Source of the DNA: Selenomonas ruminantium AC2024
GTDB taxonomy: Bacteria; Bacillota; Negativicutes; Selenomonadales; Selenomonadaceae
Direction of reading: 5' to 3'
DNA length: 64,000 nucleotides
NCBI RefSeq assembly: GCF_000687995.1
Contig: NZ_JIAC01000001.1
Coordinates: forward strand, 1,736,001-1,800,000
Shown: positions 52,901 to 60,448 of the stretch, in pieces
How positions within the stretch are numbered: the stretch's first letter is position 1
Layout: every line of letters starts with the position of its first letter
Notes under the pieces: generated by a model
What the model saw: the letters and a program-made list of their open reading frames with translations, nothing else
Database searches by the model: none
What the model was told of the DNA's origin: nothing
Made by a program: the position numbers and the translations under genes

Positions 52901-52929
52901 AAATAGTCTCGTCATTTAGAGAGGGTTAA
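49903..52929 (+). CDS. Three-domain glycosyltransferase (GT2-GT2-WsaF type)
   Basis: A 1008-residue multi-domain enzyme. Domain 1 (about 59-290) is a GT2 with 'FSILVPLYNTPKEYLKEMID', 'LVLLDHDDTLSCEAL' and 'DGAQDYDLMLRLSS'. Domain 2 (about 315-560) is a second GT2 with 'ASIIIPMKDKYELTDAC', 'VFVFLNNDTVIISNDWLE' and 'GGFDEEFVICGSDVELGIR'. Domain 3 (about 640-1000) resembles the GT4-like rhamnosyltransferase WsaF, with 'HVFGGISTAIRFFYALQQA', 'YMIQDYEPGFYSW' and 'SPHPSYPPLEMATFGVKVIT'. Three activities in one chain would build a repeating unit. The start has only a weak ribosome binding site. AT-rich; intact. Confidence 0.88.
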   Translation: MRNLKEMTKYKLYTFIKGNRYAYALAKKVKNNLDYWNANLKQITYVEESVEEKINVKESVTFSILVPLYNTPKEYLKEMIDSVLAQSYKKWELCLLDGSDDKHQYVNEICEEYSQNDDRIKYERINENKGISGNTNECAHMATGEYLVLLDHDDTLSCEALMYNAYWIEKQDADVLYSDEDHISIKGVYTSPFFKPDWSPDLLYSQMYVCHLLVIKRNLFEQIGGFRSKCDGAQDYDLMLRLSSVSKKIVHIPEILYHWRESENSTASSAEAKPYAHEAGRIALDDYLKGKYGTEAFAADGAYTFCYDARFKFDENKKASIIIPMKDKYELTDACVKSIIEKSNYSNYEIIILDNNSEKVDTISWLEKIIKFDKRIRVEKADMEFNWSKINNYGVSLSSGDVFVFLNNDTVIISNDWLERLMENAMRKDTGVVGAMLLYEDDTIQHAGVVVGMNGWADHVFKAQAPVHMTSPFASPALNRNVLAVTGACMAVSRKTWMEIGGFDEEFVICGSDVELGIRAHEKGLFNLYNAQVKLYHLESKSRDEYIPEVDFRKSREAYYVYWEKGDPYYNKNLSLNATRPEAKHVTEVHTSFFTRLKNKVKRYVAKNINLNVDVNANYAIPEIMQIDARKSDYPGIIRLNLLIPSLDQAHVFGGISTAIRFFYALQQAMVCDARIIILDAPYDRKTAIDTPNYISVSANDDFKFSKQIVPFADRFNKTIPVRDKDIFIATGWWTAYNIKSLLEWQAEVYQQDVNPLIYMIQDYEPGFYSWSSRHALADSTYKMDLPVYAVINSSLLHEFLQIRGYKFAKEWSFEPHINEKLAEFLPEDGGKCPKKKQILVYGRPSVERNAFSIIVESLKLWSKEYAYASDWRILSAGEDFPDINLENGVVLHSVGKLSLADYAKMMLDTYAGISLMISPHPSYPPLEMATFGVKVITNKYANKDLGDFNDNVFSIDNTSPEEIAKILCEITGEFKGTSDIYYNQSYVNYNDEFGGIVSEIVSSFREG

Positions 52930-53324
52930 TAGTAATATATGATGATAAGTGAAAATAGATTGAAACATAAATAGTTTTTGTTCTTGATTGTTTATTGATT
53001 GTATTGCCGCTGGTAGTGTTGCATAACAAAGTACTATCAGAATTACATTGCATTGTTTGTAAATACTACAAGTGGTTATAGCTGGTGGGTTTGGTGATAA
53101 AAATCCGCATCTTTTTCATGATGTGTAAAAAAAGCTTGTTGCTAATGAGTTGGGGGAGATGATGTTAGTAGACGGCACGTAACTATTAGATTTTGAATTT
53201 ATAAATTTATATTATATTACTTTGAAAAAATATGGATTATGGCGGAAAATAATCAGAATTAATAAAATCGTAAACCTATGTGATGTTTATTTCACTTATT
53301 ATCTGCTTGCGGGAGGCGTAATGT
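52930..53324 (+). other. AT-rich stretch with decayed coding traces
   Basis: No intact gene. Short coding-like fragments remain: around 53093-53160 a frame reads GGFGDKNPHLFHDV, a stop, then KKLVANELGEMMLVDGT, and around 53190-53310 another reads 'LKKYGLWRKIIRINKIVN'. The frames are interrupted by stops and do not match a family that can be named. It looks like the remains of one or more genes lost from the O-antigen cassette. Confidence 0.45.
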
Positions 53325-53668
53325 TTGAGAAATACAATAAAAGATGCTTTGGTCTTATCACTGATAATAATCATTATGTGTTGTTTTGCATATCATGATT
53401 ATCTATTCGGTGAAAAGTTTTTTTAATTACTGCTAGTGATTCTTTAGATACAATGCTGAAACATTATATAGCTATGCATCACATGATTTATGATTGTGAA
53501 TCGTTCTTTTATACTTTCAACAAGGGATTAGGGACTGTTATTGACATAGTAAATCCTAATTATTATGGTGATATTTTTGCCTGGATGATTGCGTTGTTAT
53601 TGTTGAAGATGATTCTGCAAGGATTCATTTGCATCCATATCCTAAAATGTGTGTTAGCAGGTTGTTAG
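53325..53668 (+). pseudogene. Broken membrane protein gene (YfhO-like N-terminal fragment)
   Basis: A TTG start at 53325 with GGGAGG at 53311-53316 opens a hydrophobic N-terminus ('ALVLSLIIIIMCCFAYHDYL'). The frame stops right after a run of seven T (53418-53424). Reading on with one extra base gives 'ITASDSLDTMLKHYIAMHHM' and then 'YTFNKGLGTVIDIVNP', a pattern close to YfhO-type polytopic membrane proteins of surface polysaccharide and teichoic acid systems. It ends at 53668 after only about 115 residues, far short of such proteins (several hundred). So it is both frameshifted and truncated. The YfhO comparison is tentative. Confidence 0.6.
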
Positions 53669-53738
53669 TTCTATTGGTGTCTTTCTAAATTTGAACTTAA
53701 CTAGTATATACTGCTTATTAAGAGAGAAAGAATATTGT

Positions 53739-55430
53739 ATGATATTTAACACGAAACAATATTTCGGTTTGTGCATTCCCCTATTTATATTGATTGGATT
53801 TATTCATCATTATGCTGTAGATATGCCATTTTGGGATGAGTGGGAATATGTAAGCTTCATAGATAAATATTATTCAGGAAACCTAACTTTTCAGGATTTG
53901 TGGGCGCAACATAATGAGCATAGGATTTTTTTTCAAGACTTATAACGCTGTTTAATATTATATTTTTCGGATGAAACGTATATGTGAATATGGCATTTAC
54001 TGTTATTTTTGCAATATGTAGTGCTTATTTGTTATATAGAATAGTAAGTTATACAGAGATGAAAATCGAAAAAAGTATTGGTTTATTTTTTCAGTCATGT
54101 GGATTATGTTCTCATGTAATCAAGCAAATAATTGGTTGTGGGGATTTCAGGTAGCATTTGCATTGGCTGTTTATGCATCTTTATTATCAATATACTTTTT
54201 ATCCATGCGTGAGTCCAATAAAAAAATACACTTATAAGTGCATTGGCGGCGGTAGTGTCAATTTATTATTCAGCAAATGGTTTATTTGTTTTTCCTGTAG
54301 GATTACTAATCTTATTTATATCTTCAAGAAAAAATACGAAACAAATTTTCTTGTGGGCACTTTTGGTAGGAGCTGCTGCTGTAGCTTACTTTATAAATTT
54401 TCATTTTGTAGATGCTCACGGTGGATTTAGTCATAATATAAAGATGCTTATTTCGCACCCAGATCAGTTTGTTTTAGGGTTCGGTACGATATTATCAAGG
54501 ATTGTAGTAAAAAAAGAATACATTAATACAATCTTGGCACTTCTTGCTGTATGTTGGCAGTCTTATTTGCTATTGGAATACAAAAAGTCTGGCTTGGTTT
54601 TAAGCAAATCATGCACTGGCTTGATAGGTATAAGTGTTTATTCGTTGTTGTGTTGTTTATTTATAGACTTTGGTAGGTTTACAATAGGAGGACTGGATGC
54701 ACAGAGGTATATTATCTTTTCTTTGTATTTTTGGGTGGCACTGTTATGTCAAACATTCATAATACTTGACAAGAAGAGAAAACTAAAATCCGAATTGATT
54801 TTAATCATAACGCTAGTATCTGTATTGATTAGTGTTCATGGAAGTCTGGATGTAAAAAATTATGCAAATGAGCACAGAATGTTTCTAAGTCACTTTAAAG
54901 AGCAAGTGCTTTAGGGAGAACCGGTTGATGTGGATTTGTTTGTGTTGCGGATTTATCCGAGTAGAAATCGTATTCATGACATGGAAATATTAAAAAAGAA
55001 CAACATCAAGAATTTTCAATTCGCTAATAGCGAATTTGAACCGGAATTTATGAAATTAGATATAAATGACTTCGTTGAAGAAAATGAGATGTGTCGTTGG
55101 AGTGTTGATAGTATAAATATTGATGCAGATAAGATTGTGGAAATACGAGGTTGGGCCTATGTTATAGGTGAAAATAATCAATTTAATAAGTATAAGTTGA
55201 TAGCAAAAAATGATAAAGAGCTATATATTTCAACATTAAAAAATGGTAATAGAGCTGATCTTATTGATGCCTTTCCTAATGAAATAAATTTATTCCATGC
55301 TGGATTTATGGGGTGGAATAAAGATTATATAGCTGATATTGACTCGGGCGATTATGATTTGTTCCTTGGCATAGAAAATACCAGTGGCAAGTATATGTGT
55401 CCGTTGCAAAAAAAGATACATGTTCCATAA
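53739..55430 (+). pseudogene. Broken polytopic membrane glycosyltransferase-like gene
   Basis: Joined through its lesions, this would be a protein of about 560 residues: an N-terminal membrane segment, a lumenal motif 'PFWDEWEYVSFIDKYYSG' and 'WAQHNEHRIFF', many further helices, and a soluble C-terminal domain with 'VEIRGWAYVIGENNQFN'. It is interrupted by apparent one-base losses at T8 (53926-53933), T6 (54086-54091) and A7 (54220-54226), a TGA at 53972 where the flanking 'FFG-NVYVNMA' suggests Trp, and an in-frame TAG at 54912 where Gln is likely. The pieces 54243-54911 and 54930-55430 share one frame. The type resembles GT39-like membrane transferases; function unassigned. Confidence 0.7.
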
Positions 55431-55454
55431 TGTGGTTAATTAAAGAGGAGTGAA

Positions 55455-55853
55455 ATGAATAATAAAAGAGAACTAGTCATATACATAGTATGTGGTGCAA
55501 TAGCAGCTTGCTTAAATCTTGGTGTATTTTACTTGCTGGATCATGTGTTGGGAGTACATTATCTTCTGGCTACATCAGTGGCGTGGTTATGCTCTACGAC
55601 TTTTGCTTTTATGACCAACAAATTTCTTGTTTTTCGTGCCTACGACCTAAGTCGGAGTGTTCTGGCTAGGGAGATTGTTACTTTCTTGAGTAGCCGGGGT
55701 ATATCCGGTCTTATGGACTTGGTGGGCATGTATGTACTGGTATCCTTGCTGGAGGTTGAGCACGGCCTGGCCAAGGTTGTTGTGCTTTGCATGATTGTGG
55801 CGACCAACTATATTCTGAGCAAGTATTGGGTGTTTAAAAAGGGAACGGCGTGA
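55455..55853 (+). CDS. GtrA family membrane protein
   Basis: A 132-residue protein with four membrane helices and the GtrA pattern: 'FYLLDHVLGVHYLLATSVAW' in helices 1-2, 'FMTNKFLVFRAYD' between, and a final 'ATNYILSKYWVFKKG'. GtrA-type proteins are thought to flip undecaprenyl-phosphate-linked sugars for O-antigen or teichoic acid decoration, together with a DPM-like GT2 and a membrane transferase. A DPM-like gene is at 56948. Base composition returns toward the chromosomal level inside this gene, near 55620, marking the right end of the AT-rich block. Confidence 0.92.
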   Translation: MNNKRELVIYIVCGAIAACLNLGVFYLLDHVLGVHYLLATSVAWLCSTTFAFMTNKFLVFRAYDLSRSVLAREIVTFLSSRGISGLMDLVGMYVLVSLLEVEHGLAKVVVLCMIVATNYILSKYWVFKKGTA

Positions 55854-55925
55854 GTCAGCTATAGTTTGCATGGCGTATGCTTCACGTTCTATATAATTTA
55901 TTGATTAATGTATGGAGGATGAAAA

Positions 55926-56948
55926 ATGAAAATCTTAGTTACTGGTTCTGCCGGATTTATTTGTGGTTATTTGGTGGAGGACCTTCTAAGCCGTGGGCAT
56001 GAGGTTGTGGGGATCGATAACTATTCCAAGTATGGCAAAGTGGAAAAATCCTATGATAATCATCCAAACTATCACTTTGTGGAGGGGGATGCGAAGGATG
56101 TCAATCTGATGAAGGAGCTTATATCCGACTGCGACCAGGTACTGGGGGCTGCCGCAATGATTGGTGGTATCTCTTACTTCCATAAGTATGCTTATGATCT
56201 TCTGGCTGAAAATGACCGCATTATGGCTTCTACCTTCGATGCAGCTATCTGGGCGCATCAGCATAAAAAACTCCAGAGAATCAATGTGCTGAGTTCAAGC
56301 ATGGTGTATGAGTCTGCTACTAAGTTCCCAAGTGCCGAAGGTGACGAACGTCAGTGCCCGCCGCCCCTCAGCACCTATGGCTTCCAGAAGTTGGCTTGCG
56401 AGTACTATGCTCAGGGTGCCTATGAGCAGTACGGCCTGCCCTATACTGTCATGCGTCCTTTCAACTGTGTGGGTACTGGTGAGAAACGTGCCCTTTGCGA
56501 TGAAGACATTATGTCCGGCAACGTGAAGCTGGCCATGAGCCATGTTGTGCCGGATATCGTGCAGAAGATTGTCAAGGGACAGAACCCGTTGCATATCCTT
56601 GGAAAGGGCAATCAGGTGCGTCATTACACCTATGGTGGTGATTTGGCTCGTGGCATCCGTATGTGCATGGAAAGTGATGCGGCTGTCAATGAGGACTTCA
56701 ACCTGTCCACTCCTGTTTCCACTACCGTACTTGAGCTTGCAGAGGCTATCTGGAAGAAGATTAAGGGAGAGGATGTGCCTTTCGCTTATGTATCTGATGA
56801 GCCTTATAAGTATGATGTGCAGATGCGCGTTCCTGATGTGAGTAAGGCTGAGCGCCTTATTGGCTTCAAGGCAGAGAAGAGCCTGGATGATATACTCGAT
56901 GAGGTAATTCCTTGGATTCAGGAACAGGTACGTGTGGGTGGCATTTGA
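55926..56948 (+). CDS. NAD-dependent epimerase/dehydratase (extended SDR)
   Basis: A 340-residue sugar-nucleotide-modifying short-chain dehydrogenase. The nucleotide-binding loop is 'ILVTGSAGFICGYLVEDLL', the catalytic motif is 'LSTYGFQKLACEYYAQ' (YxxxK), with Ser in 'VLSSSMVYE'. Sugar-binding pieces 'MRPFNCVGTGEKRAL' and 'QVRHYTYGGDLARGI' follow. It is closest in style to UDP-glucose 4-epimerase/GDP-mannose epimerase-type enzymes; the substrate is not certain. Next to manC/manB, a GDP-mannose-derived sugar is a reasonable idea. GGAGGAT precedes the ATG, and the stop overlaps the next gene by one base. Confidence 0.87.
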   Translation: MKILVTGSAGFICGYLVEDLLSRGHEVVGIDNYSKYGKVEKSYDNHPNYHFVEGDAKDVNLMKELISDCDQVLGAAAMIGGISYFHKYAYDLLAENDRIMASTFDAAIWAHQHKKLQRINVLSSSMVYESATKFPSAEGDERQCPPPLSTYGFQKLACEYYAQGAYEQYGLPYTVMRPFNCVGTGEKRALCDEDIMSGNVKLAMSHVVPDIVQKIVKGQNPLHILGKGNQVRHYTYGGDLARGIRMCMESDAAVNEDFNLSTPVSTTVLELAEAIWKKIKGEDVPFAYVSDEPYKYDVQMRVPDVSKAERLIGFKAEKSLDDILDEVIPWIQEQVRVGGI

Positions 56949-57694
56949 TGAGTGGTAAGAGCACAAAGGCGCTTCTGACCATTGTGGTGCCGGTGTATAA
57001 CGAGGCGGATAATATCAGGCAGGCTTTGGATTCTATAGATCGGGATGTGAAGTATCCTCATAAAATCATGGTAGTCTATGATTCAGAGGAAGATACCACC
57101 GTACCTGTCGTACGTGCTTTGCAAAAGGAACAGACCTTTCCAGGGGTGGAACTGGACCTGTACCGCAACAAATACGGTCGCGGTGCCCTGAATGCCATCA
57201 AGACAGGTCTGGAAGATGCTGATACCGAGTATGTGATTGTGACCATGGCGGATCTTTGTGATCCGCCGCGGGTTATCAATGACATGGTAGAAGAAGCAGA
57301 GGCGAAAAATGCGGTCATCGTCTGCGGCTCCCGCTATATGTCAGGCGGCAGTCAGCAGGGAGGCCCGCTGGTCAAGAGCTGGCTCTCCAAGCTGGCAGGC
57401 TTGACACTCTGCTGGTTTGCGGGTGTGCCAACCCATGATGCGACCAACAGCTTCAAGCTCTATAGGACCTCTTTCCTTCGTGGTGAGAAGATTGAAAGCT
57501 CCGGCGGCTTTGAGCTGGGACTGGAGCTGGTGGTCAAAGCCTATGCAAAGAAGCTGGCCATAGCTGAGGTGCCTACCAGCTGGGTGGACCGTGCAGCAGG
57601 GGAATCGCATTTTAAAGTGGTAGAGTGGCTGCCACATTATCTTAAATGGTATTTTCGGGCGTACAAGGCGGCGCTTTGTCGTCTGCTTGATTAA
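56948..57694 (+). CDS. GT2 polyprenyl-phosphate sugar transferase (DPM1-like)
   Basis: A 248-residue GT2 enzyme of the dolichyl-phosphate-mannose synthase type: 'LLTIVVPVYNEADNIRQALD' at the N-terminus, 'IMVVYDSEEDTT', 'NKYGRGALNAIKTGLEDA', 'YVIVTMADLCDPPRVI' with the metal-binding Asp, and 'THDATNSFKLYRTSFL'. No C-terminal membrane helices, so it is a soluble or peripheral enzyme. It would transfer a sugar from a nucleotide donor to undecaprenyl phosphate for GtrA-type flipping. The ATG at 56948 overlaps the epimerase stop (TGATG). Confidence 0.88.
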   Translation: MSGKSTKALLTIVVPVYNEADNIRQALDSIDRDVKYPHKIMVVYDSEEDTTVPVVRALQKEQTFPGVELDLYRNKYGRGALNAIKTGLEDADTEYVIVTMADLCDPPRVINDMVEEAEAKNAVIVCGSRYMSGGSQQGGPLVKSWLSKLAGLTLCWFAGVPTHDATNSFKLYRTSFLRGEKIESSGGFELGLELVVKAYAKKLAIAEVPTSWVDRAAGESHFKVVEWLPHYLKWYFRAYKAALCRLLD

Positions 57695-57708
57695 ATGGGG
57701 GATTTTTG

Positions 57709-59019
57709 ATGAGAATTGGTATTATAGGCCTGGGATATGTGGGCCTGACGTTGGCCATAGCGGCAGCTGACAATGGTATAGATGTATATGGTGTGGAAGT
57801 AAATCAGCATATCAAGGATTGCTTGGCACAGAACAAGGCGCATTTTTTCGAGCCCAGACTTGACTCTTTGATCAAGCGCCATAATGGGAAGGAATTCCAC
57901 TGTGTGGAAGAGTTTCCTAAGGATTTGAAGTTTGACGCATTCATCATCACGGTGGGTACACCTCTGAAAAAGGGGGAGAAGACCCCGAATTTTGAATATA
58001 TCAAGTCTGCTCTCCGTGACACTATCAGCAAGATATATGATGGCAACCAGCTGATTATTCTTCGTTCTACAGTATCTGTGGGTACCACCCGCAAGGTAGT
58101 GATTCCCTTCCTGGCAGACCTTTGCCATAAGCCGGAATCCGAAGTGCGTGTGGCCATGTGCCCCGAGCGTACTGTAGAGGGCAAGGCTGTGGAGGAACTC
58201 ACACATCTGCCCCAGATTGTCAGCGGCAGCAATCCCGAAGCTACTGAGATAGCGGTAGACTTGTTCCGCCATCTGACTCCTTATGTTATTACGGTGGACA
58301 GTCTGGAAGAAGCCGAGCTGGTGAAGCTCTACTGCAATACATATCGTGATATGACCTTTGCTTTGGGCAATGCCTTCTGCATGGCAGCTCAGACCTATGG
58401 GGTGGATGGTATGAAGGCCATCAAGCATGCCAACCAAGGCTACGCACGCTCAAATATTGCCCTGCCCGGCTATGTGGCGGGTCCCTGCCTGGAGAAGGAT
58501 GCCTATATTCTGATCAATAATATGCCTGAGTGCGACAGCAAGGATTTTATCGTAGCTGGACGAAAATTTAACGAATCCCTGGAAGACCTGACTCTGGAGT
58601 GGGTGAAGCGCAAGGTAGGCGAGCCTTCCGAAGATAAGTGCATTGTTCTTTCTGGTATGGCCTTCAAGGGACAGCCGGAGACCAATGATTTGCGTGGTTC
58701 TTCTTCTGTGTACATTGCTCAGAAGCTGCACAAGCTGGGGTACAAGCTGATTCTCCATGATTTTGTAGCTCTTGAATCCGAGATGAAAGAACTGGGGCTG
58801 GGTGAAGTCTGCAGTGATATCTATGAGGCTTGCCGTGATGCTTCGGCTTTGCTTGTTTTAAACAATCACAAGAAGTATTTCGACTTGCAGGAAGATGAGG
58901 TCCTTACGAAGTCACATAACGACTTCGCTATTTTAGATACCTGGGGCGTGTGCCAGAACCTCTACAGCATAGAAAATGTAGATATTGCCACTTTGGGCAA
59001 TTTTATGATTTCAAGATAA
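57709..59019 (+). CDS. UDP-glucose/GDP-mannose dehydrogenase family protein
   Basis: Oxidises the 6-hydroxyl of a nucleotide sugar to a uronic acid, using two NAD. The 436-residue protein has 'RIGIIGLGYVGLTLAIAAAD' at the start, 'FDAFIITVGTPL', 'ILRSTVSVGTTRKV', 'CPERTVEGKAVEEL', the catalytic Cys in 'VAGPCLEKDAYIL' (near 263), and 'VLSGMAFKGQPETNDLRGS' in the C-terminal domain. The 'PERTVEGKA' style is closest to UDP-N-acetylmannosamine or UDP-glucose dehydrogenases of the WecC group; the substrate is open. The ATG at 57709 is preferred to a TTG just before it. Confidence 0.9.
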   Translation: MRIGIIGLGYVGLTLAIAAADNGIDVYGVEVNQHIKDCLAQNKAHFFEPRLDSLIKRHNGKEFHCVEEFPKDLKFDAFIITVGTPLKKGEKTPNFEYIKSALRDTISKIYDGNQLIILRSTVSVGTTRKVVIPFLADLCHKPESEVRVAMCPERTVEGKAVEELTHLPQIVSGSNPEATEIAVDLFRHLTPYVITVDSLEEAELVKLYCNTYRDMTFALGNAFCMAAQTYGVDGMKAIKHANQGYARSNIALPGYVAGPCLEKDAYILINNMPECDSKDFIVAGRKFNESLEDLTLEWVKRKVGEPSEDKCIVLSGMAFKGQPETNDLRGSSSVYIAQKLHKLGYKLILHDFVALESEMKELGLGEVCSDIYEACRDASALLVLNNHKKYFDLQEDEVLTKSHNDFAILDTWGVCQNLYSIENVDIATLGNFMISR

Positions 59020-59028
59020 GGTGATTTC

Positions 59029-60390
59029 GTGAAGGTTGTTATTCTTGCAGGAGGTGGCGGCTCAAGGCTCTTCCCTTTGTCGAGGAATTCGTACCCCAAG
59101 CAGTTCCTTTGTCTGGAAGATGACCAGTCCATGCTGGTACATACCATCCAGCGCTTTTTAGGGCTTGTGGCGTCAGAGGATATTGTCATCGTGACGGGCC
59201 AGCAGTACCTCCATCATGTTAATCATGAATTAGTGCAGTGTCATGCTGAAAACGTTCATGTGGTCCTGGAACCTTCGTCGCATAATACGGCACCTGCGAT
59301 AGCCTTAGCTGCCAAATACTGTGAAGATGTCCTAGGCTGTTCGTCGGATGAGGTGCTTATCGTTGCTACTGCAGACCATGTGATACGCTCAGAGAAGCAG
59401 TTTGCAGTTTGTGTCAATGAGGCGGCTGACCAGGCAAGCAAAGATGCTTTGGTAGTCTTCGGCATTGTGCCCAATAAGCCTGCTACAGGCTATGGCTACA
59501 TAGAAGCAGCCGAGCAGGAAGGAAAAGCTTTTGTCGTAAAATCCTTTACGGAAAAGCCATCTTTGGAAAAAGCCGAAGTATATCTAGCGGCAGGCAATTA
59601 CTATTGGAATTCTGGCATGTTTGCCTTTACCGTGGGCTTCATGATGAAAGAATTTCAATGCCATATGCCGGAGATATATACTTATCTGACAGATGACTAT
59701 GAAACCATGCGGGCGCATTTCCATGAGATGCCTGACATATCCGTGGATTATGCCTGGGCAGAAAAATCCCAACATGTCCGTATGGTTCCTTTGGCCTGCT
59801 ACTGGAATGATATTGGCTCATGGGATGCCATGTATGACATTTTGGACAAGGATAAGCAGGGTAATGCCATCCGTGGTGATTGCCTTTTGCTGGATTGCCA
59901 CAATTCTCTGGTAATGGGAAACAATCGCCTGATTGCCGGGATTGGCTTGGATGATCTGCTCTTGGTTGAAACTGACGATGTTATTGTGATTGCAAAGAAG
60001 GGCGAATCCCAGCGTGTCAAGGAAGTTGTAAATGAGCTGAAGGCCAAGAAGCGTAAGGAAGTAAGAGAGCATACGACGACTTATCATGAATGGGGCTCAA
60101 GCTCTGTACTGGGCGAAGGCAATAAATACAGGCTCAAGAAGATACGTGTACTGCCAGGGCATTCTCTGACCATGCAGCTGCACTATCACAGAAGTGAGCA
60201 CTGGATTGTCCTGTCTGGCACAGCTCGCATACGTAGGGGGGATAGTGATATTTTGATTCACGAGAATGAATCGGTGTATATTCCGCCTACACTTAAACAT
60301 CAGTTGTCTAATCCAGGGAAAATACCTTTGGATATCATAGAAGTTCAGAATGGTCCTTATGTTGGTGAAGATGATATCGTTAGGTTTTAA
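59029..60390 (+). CDS. manC: Mannose-1-phosphate guanylyltransferase / mannose-6-phosphate isomerase
   Basis: Makes GDP-mannose from mannose-1-phosphate and may also isomerise fructose-6-phosphate. The 453-residue bifunctional-type protein has the pyrophosphorylase signature 'VILAGGGGSRLFPLSRNSYP' with 'KQFLCLEDDQSM', then 'YWNSGMFAFTVGFMM' and 'ACYWNDIGSWDAMYD'. The C-terminal cupin (about 345-453) carries 'MQLHYHRSEHWIVLSGTARI' with metal-binding His residues. The GTG start has AAGGTGAT before it. GDP-mannose would feed mannose, or rhamnose/fucose derived from it, into the polysaccharide. Confidence 0.95.
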   Translation: MKVVILAGGGGSRLFPLSRNSYPKQFLCLEDDQSMLVHTIQRFLGLVASEDIVIVTGQQYLHHVNHELVQCHAENVHVVLEPSSHNTAPAIALAAKYCEDVLGCSSDEVLIVATADHVIRSEKQFAVCVNEAADQASKDALVVFGIVPNKPATGYGYIEAAEQEGKAFVVKSFTEKPSLEKAEVYLAAGNYYWNSGMFAFTVGFMMKEFQCHMPEIYTYLTDDYETMRAHFHEMPDISVDYAWAEKSQHVRMVPLACYWNDIGSWDAMYDILDKDKQGNAIRGDCLLLDCHNSLVMGNNRLIAGIGLDDLLLVETDDVIVIAKKGESQRVKEVVNELKAKKRKEVREHTTTYHEWGSSSVLGEGNKYRLKKIRVLPGHSLTMQLHYHRSEHWIVLSGTARIRRGDSDILIHENESVYIPPTLKHQLSNPGKIPLDIIEVQNGPYVGEDDIVRF

Positions 60391-60448
60391 AAATCAGCAT
60401 GACAGGCCAATTGGGCTTGTCATGTGGATTTCTAAACACGGGGGATTT

